Positions 26,068 to 34,724 of a stretch of DNA of 64,000 bases are shown one piece after another (within the stretch, counting starts at the first letter, position 1; each line of letters starts with the position of its first letter). Both the position numbers and the translations under genes were made by a program. This DNA comes from JAWWOW01 sp033851265 (lineage in GTDB: Bacteria > Actinomycetota > Actinomycetes > JAWWOW01): contig JAWWOW010000012.1 in NCBI GenBank assembly GCA_033851265.1, positions 124,001-188,000 on the forward strand, in the 5' to 3' direction. Under the pieces are notes generated by a model that was not told where the DNA came from, made no database searches, and was given only the letters and a program-made list of their open reading frames with translations.

Positions 26068-26131
26068 GGGGGTCTACCAACACTGTCGATTTCAGCACTC
26101 GAGAGATCCATAGACCCCCGGATAGACCCCC
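26068..26131 (+). repeat. Cluster of TAGACCCCC repeats, right of chrA
   Basis: Three copies: inverted GGGGGTCTA at 26068-26076 and direct ATAGACCCCC at 26110-26119 and 26122-26131. The two direct copies are spaced 12 bp apart, about one helical turn, which is typical of integrase arm sites. A partial copy (AAAGACCCCCC) occurs near 26248. The whole gap 26059-26378 shows no supported gene. Confidence 0.5.
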
Positions 26132-26378
26132 AACATCCGCAACCAGATGCGAACAGACACGAGCGACCGCGAACATCCATCAACGTTTCTCGCGCGTTGG
26201 GGATGGGACTTTGCTATACGTCGCAAGGCAAAATTGGGGAGGATAGTAAAGACCCCCCGACCGGCCACCAGTTTTGCGTAGGCACGGTTGAAGTCCACCG
26301 AGACCATCAAGTGGGTCGGTGGCCAAAGTTCTGGGTGAGGACACACAGCGCGCAACACGCCAGCGTGGCTGCGCCAGG

Positions 26379-26636
26379 TCAGTGGGTGCGGGTCTGGCTC
26401 GCCACCGAGCGCTGGCGCCATAACGAGCCCAGCACCACGGCTAGGGCGCACAGCGGTGCGAGGACGACGCTCAAGATGACACCGGTGCGGTAGCTGCTGT
26501 CGTGGTCGGGTGCGGTGGCGATGAGCACCGCCGCAGCGACGGCGAAGAGCACGACCTCCACACCGACCACCATGGCGCGGCGGGCAGCGAAACGGGCGAG
26601 GAGTAGGCCCCCGATGAGGGGCAGAAGAGCGGCCAT
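26379..26636 (-). CDS. Small membrane protein of unknown function
   Basis: An 85-aa protein with two or three transmembrane segments: LLPLIGGLLLARFAARRAMV, VGVEVVLFAVAAAVLIATA and GVILSVVLAPLCALAVVLGS. GGAGGT lies four bases before the ATG, an unusually strong signal for this window, which supports translation. The loop APDHDSSYRTG is polar. It is divergent from the histidine kinase gene. No family recognised. Confidence 0.6.
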   Translation of the reverse strand: MAALLPLIGGLLLARFAARRAMVVGVEVVLFAVAAAVLIATAPDHDSSYRTGVILSVVLAPLCALAVVLGSLWRQRSVASQTRTH

Positions 26637-26776
26637 GATGACCTCCGGTTAGGTGCGGATCTGATGGTCTCCACCGTCGTTGCCGGAGGTCAGCCGCGCC
26701 TCCGTGCCCACGCCGCACTTCGCTATCCGTGCAGGCACGGGGGACGCGCACTGCTGGGAGGGCCCACACTCAGGGG

Positions 26777-28750
26777 ATGACCGGGGGGCGGAGCGCGCTC
26801 GCGTGGGGAATGGCGCTGCTGTCGGCGGGCCTCACCACAATCGCCCTCGCGGTGGCGATCAGCGACCGCATGGGGTTGCAAGAGATCCTCGGTGGTGGGT
26901 CTGGGATCCAGGCGCTGATGGCCCTAACGTTCCCCGTGCTCGGCGCGCTGCTGCTGACCCGGATGCCCGACAACCGACTGGCTTGGGTGTTCAGTGCGAT
27001 CGGGGTTTCCCGTGCCTTGGCGCTGTTCGCGCGGAACTGGGCACTGCATGACTACCGGGGCGGCGGGACCTGGCCGTCCCCCGACGAGATGGCGTTCGTT
27101 GCACTGGCGATGCTGTTCGTCGCGCCGGTGCTGGTACCGCTGACGCTGCTCTGGTTCCCGGACGGCCGCCTTCCTGACGGTCGGTCGCGCTGGCGCCTGG
27201 CCCAAGGCCTCGCCCTGGTGTCAGCCGCTGGCCTGCTGGTGCTGTTGTCGCAGGCCTGGTCGTCGAGAGGGTTGTCGCTGGTCGACGACTCGGCTGCGCC
27301 GGCCGGCCTCGCCACGATCAGCCTGGTCGTCATCCTCGCGGGCACCGTGACCGGCGTGCTCGCTGGGCTCATGGCCGTGGTGTCCCGACTGCGGGGCCAG
27401 GACCGCGTCGTTCGTCAGCAGGTCAAGTGGTACCTGTACGGCGCTCTCGCCGCGTTCGCGCTGAACGTCGTCGGCGACGTCGTCCCGTCCGCGGGGTCCC
27501 TGAACCTGGTGGGGACCCTGGCCTACGAAGCAGCCATCCTGGTAGCCGTGCGGCGGTATGCCCTCTGGGACATCGACCGGATCCTGAACCGCACCGTTGT
27601 CTACGGGCTCCTCACCCTTACCGTTGCGGCCGTCTACTCGGGCACTGTCCTCGGTCTCGGTCTGCTACTCGGCGAGCTGAGGCTCGGCGGCAGCTTGTCA
27701 ATCGCCGCAGCCACCCTCGCCACGGCAGTCATCGCGGGACCCGCCCGTCGCGAGCTTCAGACCCGCGTCAACCGGCGCTTCGACCGACGGACTCACGACG
27801 CCGTGCGCCGCGTCGCGGCGTACGGCGACCTCGTGTCCGTAACCCCGGCCGCACCTGGCGAGCTGGAGCAACTGCTCGCTGACGTGTTGCGCGACCCGGA
27901 TCTTCGACTGCTGTTCCGCTGCAGAGAGGGCGACCTAGTCGACGCATGGGGGAGGGGCGTGGACGAGCCGGGCGGCAGAACAACTTCCTTCCGGACCGCC
28001 ACCGACGAGCTGGCCCTGCTCATGCACCGCCCGTTTCAGCAGTACGAACAGACGTTGTTCTCCTCCGTGCGGCGCGCGGCAACGGGAGCGGTCACACTGG
28101 CCCGGCTGCAGGCCGAGCTGCTCGTGCAGGTCACCGTCGTGGAGCAGTCCCGGCGGCGCATCGTCGAGGCAGCTGACGCCGAGCGACGACGTGTCGAGCG
28201 CGATCTGCATGACGGGGCTCAGCAACGCCTGGTGGCGTTGGCAATCAAGTTGCGGTCCGAGCAACGCCGGCACGCCCCGCAGCTCGGTCCCGAAGCCGAG
28301 CACATCATTGACCTAGGCGTCTCCGAGATCCGCGGATCCGTCGAGGACCTCCGTGCGCTCGCGGCAGGCCTGATGCCGGGCTCGCTCGTGTCAGAAGGCC
28401 TCGAACCAGCCCTCCGGGAGCTCGTGGACCGCCAGCCCGATCCTGTGGAGTGCGTGCAACAGCTCGGACACCGGCACTCGCCCCAGATTGAGGCGACAGC
28501 CTGGTTCGTCGCCGCCGAAGGCCTGGCAAATGCTCTGAAGCACGCACCGGGATCGTGCGTCAGCGTCGAGGCGCTCTGCGACGGCAATCGGCTGCAGATC
28601 AGTGTGAATGACGACGGCCCAGGCGGCGCCGCGGACGGCCCCGGCCTCACCGGGCTCCAAGACCGGGTTCGCGCCTGCGGGGGAACGCTCGACATCGACA
28701 GCGTGCAGGGTTGCGGTACCCGACTCACAGCGGTGTTCTCGTGCGGGTAG
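26777..28750 (+). CDS. Sensor histidine kinase, NarL/HisKA_3 class
   Basis: A 657-aa membrane kinase. ATG 26777 is preferred over the upstream GTG 26729, which would add a charged leader. Six to seven transmembrane segments fill the N-terminal half (for example ALAWGMALLSAGLTTIALAV and LVVILAGTVTGVLAGLMAVV). The dimerisation box is ERRRVERDLHDGAQQRLVAL with phospho-acceptor His478. The HATPase has N-box AEGLANALKHAPGS and G-boxes VNDDGPGGA and GLTGLQDRVRACGG. It autophosphorylates and passes the phosphate to the response regulator whose gene overlaps it by 10 nt. The signal is unknown. Confidence 0.92.
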   Translation: MTGGRSALAWGMALLSAGLTTIALAVAISDRMGLQEILGGGSGIQALMALTFPVLGALLLTRMPDNRLAWVFSAIGVSRALALFARNWALHDYRGGGTWPSPDEMAFVALAMLFVAPVLVPLTLLWFPDGRLPDGRSRWRLAQGLALVSAAGLLVLLSQAWSSRGLSLVDDSAAPAGLATISLVVILAGTVTGVLAGLMAVVSRLRGQDRVVRQQVKWYLYGALAAFALNVVGDVVPSAGSLNLVGTLAYEAAILVAVRRYALWDIDRILNRTVVYGLLTLTVAAVYSGTVLGLGLLLGELRLGGSLSIAAATLATAVIAGPARRELQTRVNRRFDRRTHDAVRRVAAYGDLVSVTPAAPGELEQLLADVLRDPDLRLLFRCREGDLVDAWGRGVDEPGGRTTSFRTATDELALLMHRPFQQYEQTLFSSVRRAATGAVTLARLQAELLVQVTVVEQSRRRIVEAADAERRRVERDLHDGAQQRLVALAIKLRSEQRRHAPQLGPEAEHIIDLGVSEIRGSVEDLRALAAGLMPGSLVSEGLEPALRELVDRQPDPVECVQQLGHRHSPQIEATAWFVAAEGLANALKHAPGSCVSVEALCDGNRLQISVNDDGPGGAADGPGLTGLQDRVRACGGTLDIDSVQGCGTRLTAVFSCG

Positions 28751-29400
28751 TCGTCGCGGACGACTCCGTGCTGCTGCGGGAAGGGCTCGTGCGCATCCTC
28801 AGTGATAGTGGCCTGGAGGTCGTGGGAGTCGCGCACGACGCGAGCTCTGCTCTCGCAACTGTGGCTGCCACCCGCCCGGACCTGATCGTGCTTGACGTCC
28901 GAATGCCACCGACGTTTAGCGACGAGGGCGTGCAGGTGGCGCGCGAGTTGCGCGACACCGTGCCCTCGACGGCAGTGCTCCTGCTGAGCCAGCACGTCCA
29001 TATCGGCGGTGCCCTGGAGTTGTTCGAGAACGACCACGGCGGCTTGGGTTACCTGCTGAAAGACCGCGTCATCGAGATCGACGGCTTCCTCGACGCGGTG
29101 CGTCGAGTAGCAGCGGGCGGATCGGCGATCGACCCGATCATCGTGCAGGCGCTCGTGACGCGCCGAGATCCGTCGAGGCCCCTGGACGTGCTGACTTCCC
29201 GCGAGCTCGACGTGCTGGCCCTCATGGCCGAGGGCTTGTCCAACGCCGCAGTCGCCGCCCAGCTCGTGGTCAGCCTGAGGACTGTCGAGACTCACGTGAA
29301 CAACGTGTTTCTCAAGCTCGACCTCGCTCCGACCACGGAGGAGCACCGTCGCGTGCGGGCCGTGGTGACCTACCTCGCCCATCGAGCCTCAGGGCCCTGA
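28741..29400 (+). CDS. NarL-family response regulator
   Basis: A 219-aa regulator. GTG 28741 begins the receiver domain directly (VRVVVADDSVLLREGL), so the longer frame upstream is rejected. The acidic pocket is ADD (7-8), the phospho-acceptor is Asp52 in LIVLDVRMPP, and the conserved Lys is in GYLLKDRV. The C-terminal LuxR-type helix-turn-helix is LTSRELDVLALMAEGLSNAA and SLRTVETHVNNVFLKLDL. It overlaps the kinase gene by 10 nt, so the pair is co-translated. Target genes are unknown. Confidence 0.94.
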   Translation: MRVVVADDSVLLREGLVRILSDSGLEVVGVAHDASSALATVAATRPDLIVLDVRMPPTFSDEGVQVARELRDTVPSTAVLLLSQHVHIGGALELFENDHGGLGYLLKDRVIEIDGFLDAVRRVAAGGSAIDPIIVQALVTRRDPSRPLDVLTSRELDVLALMAEGLSNAAVAAQLVVSLRTVETHVNNVFLKLDLAPTTEEHRRVRAVVTYLAHRASGP

Positions 29401-29436
29401 AGTGACGGTGCCGGCCGCGGTCAGAGAGTGCATTGG

Positions 29437-29456
29437 AGGGTGTCGGAGGGGCGACT
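29437..29456 (+). repeat. Partial copy of the tRNA-Leu 3'-end sequence
   Basis: Bases 29437-29456 read GGGTGTCGGAGGGGCGACTC, nearly the same as the start of the tRNA-Leu 3' end (tRNA at 39831, left att at 31008) with a few mismatches. It could be the scar of an older integration outside the present element, or chance. The surrounding gap (29401-29638) shows nothing else. Confidence 0.3.
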
Positions 29457-29638
29457 CGGTCGATAGCTACATGGTCCGAATCGATCGTGTTGCGACCCCT
29501 GGGGGCCGACCTGGTCCTCTGAGCGTCCTTGCGATTCAGGCTAAGTCGCTCAGACAGTCATAGGCGTGAGTCGGCCACCTGCCGCCTTCCGCTTGCGGCT
29601 GGTTCCGCTCACAGCCCGACATCCGGCATCATGCGCCA

Positions 29639-30973
29639 GTGGGCGAAGTTCAGTGGGTTACTACACCTGACGGTGCGCAGGTGGCCTATCAGGTGACCGG
29701 ATCTGGACCGAATCTGCTTGTCCAGCCAGATTGGCTGACGAGCCTCGACTTGGACGATTCGTATTGGCGCCCCCGCGAGTTCCTCGAGCGCCTCAATCAG
29801 GTCGGTCGTGTCATTCGAATCGATGCGAGGGGCGCAGGATTGTCTGACTCGGTAATTGCGGGGGCCCTGCCCACGGCGGAGGAGATCGCTGACGACGCAG
29901 TGTCTGTGCTGGAGGCGGTCCAGGCCGAGGACGTAATTGTCGTGGCGTCGAATGAGGGTGCGCTGCTGGCAATGGCGTTTGCCGCGTCTCATCCCGACAA
30001 GGTGCGTGGATTGATTCTCGTCAACGCCTCAGCGCGATTTTCCCAGTCTGACGACTACGACATCGGTTTCCCTCACGAGTTCATCGAGGCCACGCTGCAA
30101 GATGCGAAAGAGCGTTGGGGTGCGGCGTCCACGGCGGATTTATGGAATCCGAACATGGCCAACGACCCCGAATACATCAAGTGGTTCAAAAGGTGGGAAC
30201 GCACTGCCGCGGGGCCCTCAGTGGCACACGCTCTTTTTCGCATGATCTACCTCGACCTCGACATGCGGGCGGTCCTCCCTACCATCTCCGCGCCGACCCT
30301 GGTGCTACACCGAAGGGAATGCATTGCCATTCCGTTCTCCCACGGTGAGTTTCTCGCCAAGCACATCCCTGACGCGCGGCTGGTGAGCCTCGACGGAGCC
30401 GACGTTCTGCTTTGGGGCGTTGGGTCCGATGACGTCCTAACAGAGATCGAGGAGTTCGTGACAGGGGTTCGGCCCTTGGCCGAGCCAGATCGCTTCCTCG
30501 CCACCGTCCTCTTCACCGACATCGTCGATTCAACGGCAACAGTGGTCGAGCATGGGGACTCCGCCTGGCGGGCGCTACTCGACAGACACGATGCGATCTC
30601 CCGCCGAGAAGTGCAGCGCCACCGCGGCAATGTGATCAAGTCCACGGGGGATGGGCTCTTAGCCACGTTCGACGGGCCAGCGCGGGCAATCCGGTGTGCG
30701 GTCTCAGTTCGAGACGCCCTGCGTCCGCACGGGCTGCGGATCCGAGCGGGCCTTCACACGGGTGAGATTGAGCATCGCGGTCACGACATCGGCGGGGTCG
30801 CAGTGCATGCCGCGTCGCGCGTGCAATCTCACGCCCAACCGGATGAGATCCTCGTGTCGCGAACGACGACCGACTTGGTCGCGGGTTCTGCAATCGAGTT
30901 CGAGGACCGGGGGAGTCACATACTTAAGGGGATTCCGGGTGATTGGCCGCTGTTTGCGGTCAGTCGCACCTAG
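29639..30973 (+). CDS. Alpha/beta-hydrolase-adenylate cyclase (class III) fusion
   Basis: A 444-aa protein with GTG start. The N-terminal 270 residues form an alpha/beta-hydrolase: PDGAQVAYQVTGSGPN, RIDARGAGLSDS, and the nucleophile elbow VVASNEGALLAMAF (Ser in place, first Gly of GxSxG is Ala). The C-terminal 175 residues are a class III nucleotidyl cyclase: metal Asp in VLFTDIVDSTA, second Asp in KSTGDGLLATFDGPARA, then RIRAGLHTGEIE and GVAVHAASRVQ. This fusion is common in actinobacteria and mycobacteria. The hydrolase part may sense a small molecule and control cAMP synthesis; the ligand is unknown. Confidence 0.9.
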   Translation: MGEVQWVTTPDGAQVAYQVTGSGPNLLVQPDWLTSLDLDDSYWRPREFLERLNQVGRVIRIDARGAGLSDSVIAGALPTAEEIADDAVSVLEAVQAEDVIVVASNEGALLAMAFAASHPDKVRGLILVNASARFSQSDDYDIGFPHEFIEATLQDAKERWGAASTADLWNPNMANDPEYIKWFKRWERTAAGPSVAHALFRMIYLDLDMRAVLPTISAPTLVLHRRECIAIPFSHGEFLAKHIPDARLVSLDGADVLLWGVGSDDVLTEIEEFVTGVRPLAEPDRFLATVLFTDIVDSTATVVEHGDSAWRALLDRHDAISRREVQRHRGNVIKSTGDGLLATFDGPARAIRCAVSVRDALRPHGLRIRAGLHTGEIEHRGHDIGGVAVHAASRVQSHAQPDEILVSRTTTDLVAGSAIEFEDRGSHILKGIPGDWPLFAVSRT

Positions 30974-31007
30974 ACCTCGCTCTGATCTCGGCGTTTGCTA
31001 GGTGGAC

Positions 31008-31031
31008 TGGTGTCGGAGGGGGGACTTGAAC
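31008..31031 (+). repeat. attL, left copy of the tRNA-Leu 3' end
   Basis: The 24 bases are identical to 39831-39854 (TGGTGTCGGAGG...CTTGAAC, including the CCA complement). Identity breaks at the next base on both sides. This is the crossover region left by integration into the tRNA gene. Confidence 0.9.
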
Positions 31032-31149
31032 TCCTGGCAGACAGTGTCTTGGCTGCTGCTGCCTGGTCGCATGTGAGCCTGTGACCTGCGGAGACGCTGC
31101 AACAAGGAGTGCTGCCAGCTGCTGGCTGACCCCGTCTAACCGAGGCCGC

Positions 31150-31171
31150 TTGTTGTCACCGTTGTTGTCAC
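31150..31171 (+). repeat. Integrase arm-type sites, left end
   Basis: Two direct copies of TTGTTGTCAC at 31150-31159 and 31162-31171, spaced 12 bp. The same paired word occurs near the right end at 39742-39763. Symmetric placement inside both att sites is typical of arm sites bound by the N-terminal domain of tyrosine integrases. The gap 31032-31418 otherwise shows no supported gene. Confidence 0.65.
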
Positions 31172-31419
31172 GGCCTGACGACTGACCGGGGGATGCTTAG
31201 CGGCGCGGGCCTTATTGGCGAACTAACCCGCTGAGAATGTTTGCTCAACTTTGACTTCATAGCCGGGTTGGACTGCCAGCAACAGGCATCGGTACGTCTG
31301 TGGGCTGCTAGGCCGCCTGCGGTACCCCCGGAAGGTCGGGAGGGCCGGTTGTAGCGCAGGTGACGAACCCCCGTGCAGCGCAGCACCGGCGCGCCACGGG
31401 CATGATGCGAGGGCACCAT

Positions 31420-31433
31420 GGGGCGCTAGCCCC
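31420..31433 (+). promoter_or_regulatory. GGGGC-GCTA-GCCCC hairpin before the SIR2 gene
   Basis: A 5-bp perfect stem with a 4-nt loop lies 7 bp before the GGAGG ribosome site of the SIR2 gene. An almost identical hairpin (GGGGC-GATA-GCCCC) occurs at 36906-36919 in the same element. It could be an operator or an RNA element that limits expression of a toxic gene. Confidence 0.4.
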
Positions 31434-31450
31434 GTTCGATGGAGGCCTTG

Positions 31451-34225
31451 ATGCTGCACACGGAGCTACTTCGCCTGATCAACAGCCGAGAAGCTTGGGC
31501 GTTCATCGGTAGTGGACCCTCAATAGAAGCCGGATGTCCTACGTGGGAGCAGTTGCTCGATGACGTTCGATCGGGGCTCTCTACTGATGAGAGATCACAA
31601 CTAGACGCCGACCAGTTCTATGAGTCGGCGCGGACTCGACAGGACCTACCGGCGGCCTTTCTGTCGGTCGAGTCGGTCATTGGACGAGAGCGGTTAGAGA
31701 ACAGCGTCAAAGCGTCGCTGGATCGATGCCGCGCGCCAGGCACCATGCACCGGCTCTTGGCCGATCTTCCGTTCGCGGGGTACATCACCACGAACTACGA
31801 CGGGCTGCTGGAGCAGGCTCTAAACCGGGTCGAGCCTGGTTGGGCTCCCGTCGGTAACGTCGGTGACGAGGTGCGGAAGGCCTCTGGCACCGCGCCGAGA
31901 GTCGTGTGGCACGTTCATGGAGTTGCGGATCTAGATGCCGCTCGTTCACACCTTGTCCTAACCGAAGAAGACTACGCGGAGTTGTACCTAGACGAGTCAC
32001 GTGTTGTACAGCAGATGAAGGGGCTGCTCGCACATCGACGCGTTGTCGTAATCGGCTTCGGCTTCCGAGACGTTGATGTACTCCGGATGCTGCGAACAGT
32101 CGGCAGACTCACTGACGCGACCAGGCCGATATTCGCACTGGTAGAAAAGGCTGGCGAGTTTAGGCACGCCATCGACAGGCAGGTCTTTCTGCGGCAGTAC
32201 AGAGTGGATGTCCAGCCGTACAGGAATGAGGACGGCCGACATCAGGCGCTGCGTCAAGTGCTCGCCGTCTATACCTCGTTGAGTGTGCGCAGGTCTCTGA
32301 GGTTCGGCCGCCACCTTGCGGCTGCACCCACGTATGACCCAGAAACGACGGGTCTCCTGATCTACAACGACCTTGTGCTTGGCGGTAAGGCGGCAGTCCC
32401 GCAAGAGTTAAGGGCGTCGATCCTGAAGACGCGCGTACTCACTCGGTGCAAGACAGCTGGGCAGTCCCGCGAGCAGCTCGGTCAGGATCTTCAAGAAATC
32501 CTTCAGCATCTGGTGTCACGTCTCGATGCAAACAACGCGGAGGCTGAGGGTCTGGCCGCGCTCGACCATGCCCTTGAAGGCCTGTGCGCCGAAGGCTTGC
32601 TGACTGCTGAAAACGATCACTATGAGCTGACTGACGCTGGACTGGACAAGGTGCTGGAGTATGCGGCCGGTTCGGCGCGTTTAGAAGAACAGTTCACTGC
32701 TTCTATCCGCACTAGAGCAGAGCTGCGAGCATCGGGATTGGGGATTGATCCAGCCAAGCCGACTGAAGTTGTCGCTGGATTCTTTCGTGACGCTATCGAG
32801 AGACGAGCACTTGGCGTCGCGCTTGCGTTTGCGACTGGCGCGAGCCCGGCTCAGCAGGACTACCACGCGTTGGCGCTGCTTCAGTCATTGGGCACGTGGC
32901 TTGACACTGCAACTAGCGAGGCCGATGCGCTGGTTGTTGTGGAAACCGTGCAAGAAATATTCCGCGAACCGTCAGAGGCGGAGAGCACGTACATTGCCAT
33001 GTCCGTCCAGGCGCGATTCGTGCTCCACGTACTCAGTCTCGACAATGACACTCTTGCCGTGCGTTTGCGAGACGTACAAGATTCGCTTTTCCTCATCGAT
33101 GCAAGCACGCTGATCCCGTGGCTCGCCGTAGGGAGCAAGGGAAATGCAGCCGCCAAGAGCCTCGTCGCCAGACTGCAAGAAGCCGGGGCCACCATGGCTA
33201 CCACGCGGCCACTCAGCGAGGAGGTAGCTGAACATGCGCGCTGGGCGCAGAAGACTGTTTCGGGTGACGGACCTGTGCAGTCTTTGGGTGTCTTTGAAGC
33301 AGCGACGGGCCGTGCAGGCATCAAGACAAACGCCTTTCTCCAAGGGTATTTGGAGCTCTATGCCATTCAGCCAACTGCGTCTTCCTTCGACGAATATCTG
33401 GCGAGCTGTCTGGGCGTTGCCCGAGTGGGCAATCCCTTAACTGATCGTGAACTGTCAGCGGCTCTTTCCGATCGAGGGGTCGTGGCACTGAACTTCGACG
33501 CACTCTCTACAAAGGTCCCCACACTTTCGGCGGACCGTGATTCATACGTGATACAGGTCCGTTCCAAGCGGAGAGCCTCCGCTTCTTTCACACACGAGCG
33601 GCAGGTCCGTGCCGAGGCCGAGGCAGTGGCGTTGGTCGAACACGCCAGGGCAGGCTGCGCCGATCTCGTTGGTGCTGCGGTGGGAAATGCATACTTCGTT
33701 TCGTACACGTCCATGCTTAACCAGATCGCCAAGAGCCCGCTGCCAGTGACGATGCGGCCCGAAGCCGCGCTCGCGTGGTTGATGATGATCAAGCCAGCGG
33801 CGTCCGAGGACGTGACAGCCCTGATGTCGGAACTCTTGTGGGAACTAGAAGAACGACGCATGAACATCGTTGATCAGACCGCGCTCTTGACCGCGTTTGG
33901 CCCGTTGATCACGGCGGCACGTGAGCGGCTGGATGACGTCCTACCGAAATACCAAGTGCTGATTGCCGAACGATACGGAGGTGACTACTCGTGGCCGACA
34001 GCGATCAATGATCTGGATGCGCCCGTTGTTTTGGAAAGCGTGTTGCACGACCAAGTGGTTGGATTGGAACGCGATCTAGCCGTTGCGACGAAAGAGTTGG
34101 AGCGGATGAGGTCAGCAGGCCAGATCAACGAACAGGATCGAAAGGAGCTTGAACGAGCCAGATCCAAGGAGAAGGGCCGGAAGAGGTACGAACGTCGGAT
34201 GAAGCGTCAGCGGGGGAGCGAGTGA
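31451..34225 (+). CDS. Large SIR2-domain defence protein with winged-helix and PIN-like regions
   Basis: A 924-aa protein. ATG 31451 has GGAGG five bases upstream; ATG 31439 lies before that site. SIR2 domain (about 10-275): FIGSGPSIEAGCPTW, ITTNYDG with Asn115, WHVHG with His156 and VVVIGFGFRDVD; Asn and His are the catalytic pair of NADase SIR2 proteins such as ThsA. A winged helix follows (about 300-405: LEGLCAEGLLTAENDHYELT). Then FLIDASTLIPWLAVGSKGNA with Asp550 and LSEEVAEH with Glu590/591 look like the first half of a PIN nuclease; a third acidic cluster (AEAEAVALVE) is at about 721-730. The last 45 residues are a basic coiled coil. Likely role: phage-triggered NAD depletion. The PIN-like reading is inference. 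Confidence 0.82.
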   Translation: MLHTELLRLINSREAWAFIGSGPSIEAGCPTWEQLLDDVRSGLSTDERSQLDADQFYESARTRQDLPAAFLSVESVIGRERLENSVKASLDRCRAPGTMHRLLADLPFAGYITTNYDGLLEQALNRVEPGWAPVGNVGDEVRKASGTAPRVVWHVHGVADLDAARSHLVLTEEDYAELYLDESRVVQQMKGLLAHRRVVVIGFGFRDVDVLRMLRTVGRLTDATRPIFALVEKAGEFRHAIDRQVFLRQYRVDVQPYRNEDGRHQALRQVLAVYTSLSVRRSLRFGRHLAAAPTYDPETTGLLIYNDLVLGGKAAVPQELRASILKTRVLTRCKTAGQSREQLGQDLQEILQHLVSRLDANNAEAEGLAALDHALEGLCAEGLLTAENDHYELTDAGLDKVLEYAAGSARLEEQFTASIRTRAELRASGLGIDPAKPTEVVAGFFRDAIERRALGVALAFATGASPAQQDYHALALLQSLGTWLDTATSEADALVVVETVQEIFREPSEAESTYIAMSVQARFVLHVLSLDNDTLAVRLRDVQDSLFLIDASTLIPWLAVGSKGNAAAKSLVARLQEAGATMATTRPLSEEVAEHARWAQKTVSGDGPVQSLGVFEAATGRAGIKTNAFLQGYLELYAIQPTASSFDEYLASCLGVARVGNPLTDRELSAALSDRGVVALNFDALSTKVPTLSADRDSYVIQVRSKRRASASFTHERQVRAEAEAVALVEHARAGCADLVGAAVGNAYFVSYTSMLNQIAKSPLPVTMRPEAALAWLMMIKPAASEDVTALMSELLWELEERRMNIVDQTALLTAFGPLITAARERLDDVLPKYQVLIAERYGGDYSWPTAINDLDAPVVLESVLHDQVVGLERDLAVATKELERMRSAGQINEQDRKELERARSKEKGRKRYERRMKRQRGSE

Positions 34226-34233
34226 AGGGTCAG

Positions 34234-34629
34234 TCACGACCGGGAGCTGGGTTGCCTGTTTGACCGTCGGTGATGCTTTGCGTTCTCCCGGATACGCCCA
34301 GTCAGAACACGCTTCCGCTGTTCATCGGTGATGCCAGCAAGTTGCTGGACCACTACCGGTGCGACCTTGTCCCATATCCCGGTGTCCTGCCATTGCCGAA
34401 GCCGCCGCCAGACAGACGAGCCCGTGACACCTGTGAGTGTGCGCGGCAACTTCAGCCATCCGACGTCCTCTAGGAGGGCGTACAAGATGCCTTCCATGGC
34501 TGCCCGGTTCGGGAGGTGCGGACGGGCTGTGCGCGGTGACGGCCGGTCCGGGGGTAAATGGACAGCCACCTTGCTCCACAGACTGTCCGTGACGTACCGG
34601 TGGCTTCCTTTGCCCTTGATCGAAGCCAC
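34234..34629 (-). CDS. Orphan IS5-type transposase N-terminal protein (DUF4096-like)
   Basis: A 131-aa protein, GTG start at 34629 with GGGGG seven bases before. The sequence DSLWSKVAVHLPPDRPSPR, then NRAAMEGILYALLEDVGWLK and VWRRLRQWQDTGIWDKVAP matches the first ORF of two-ORF IS5 (IS427-like) elements, a helix-turn-helix region. The DDE catalytic ORF that should follow is absent: the SIR2 gene ends 9 bp away on the other strand. The C-terminal 25 residues (VLTGRIRENAKHHRRSN) are unlike the family. It is a remnant, or a domesticated DNA-binding protein controlling neighbours. Confidence 0.7.
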   Translation of the reverse strand: MASIKGKGSHRYVTDSLWSKVAVHLPPDRPSPRTARPHLPNRAAMEGILYALLEDVGWLKLPRTLTGVTGSSVWRRLRQWQDTGIWDKVAPVVVQQLAGITDEQRKRVLTGRIRENAKHHRRSNRQPSSRS

Positions 34630-34640
34630 CTCAATACCCC

Positions 34641-34652
34641 CAAGATGTCTTG
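34641..34652. promoter_or_regulatory. Palindrome CAAGA-TG-TCTTG between divergent genes
   Basis: A perfect 5-2-5 palindrome in the gap between the transposase-like gene (minus) and the small protein/methyltransferase operon (plus). It could be an operator, for example for controlled expression of the methyltransferase. No C-protein gene was recognised. Confidence 0.35.
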
Positions 34653-34724
34653 TTGGAGCGACACGTGTCCCCAGCCGAAGTCGAGCGGGGGGGTCTTGTC
34701 GCATCCGACCGGTATCTTCCGAGT

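Noticed and set aside
26092..26769. 225-codon open frame on the minus strand
   Set aside because: It spans the repeat region and overlaps the well-supported small membrane protein gene in another frame.
31008..31100. A complete second tRNA at the left end
   Set aside because: Only the 24 bases of the 3' end are present; no cloverleaf can be formed.
31032..31418. Small genes between attL and the SIR2 gene
   Set aside because: The open frames here lack start signals and have no recognisable protein pattern.
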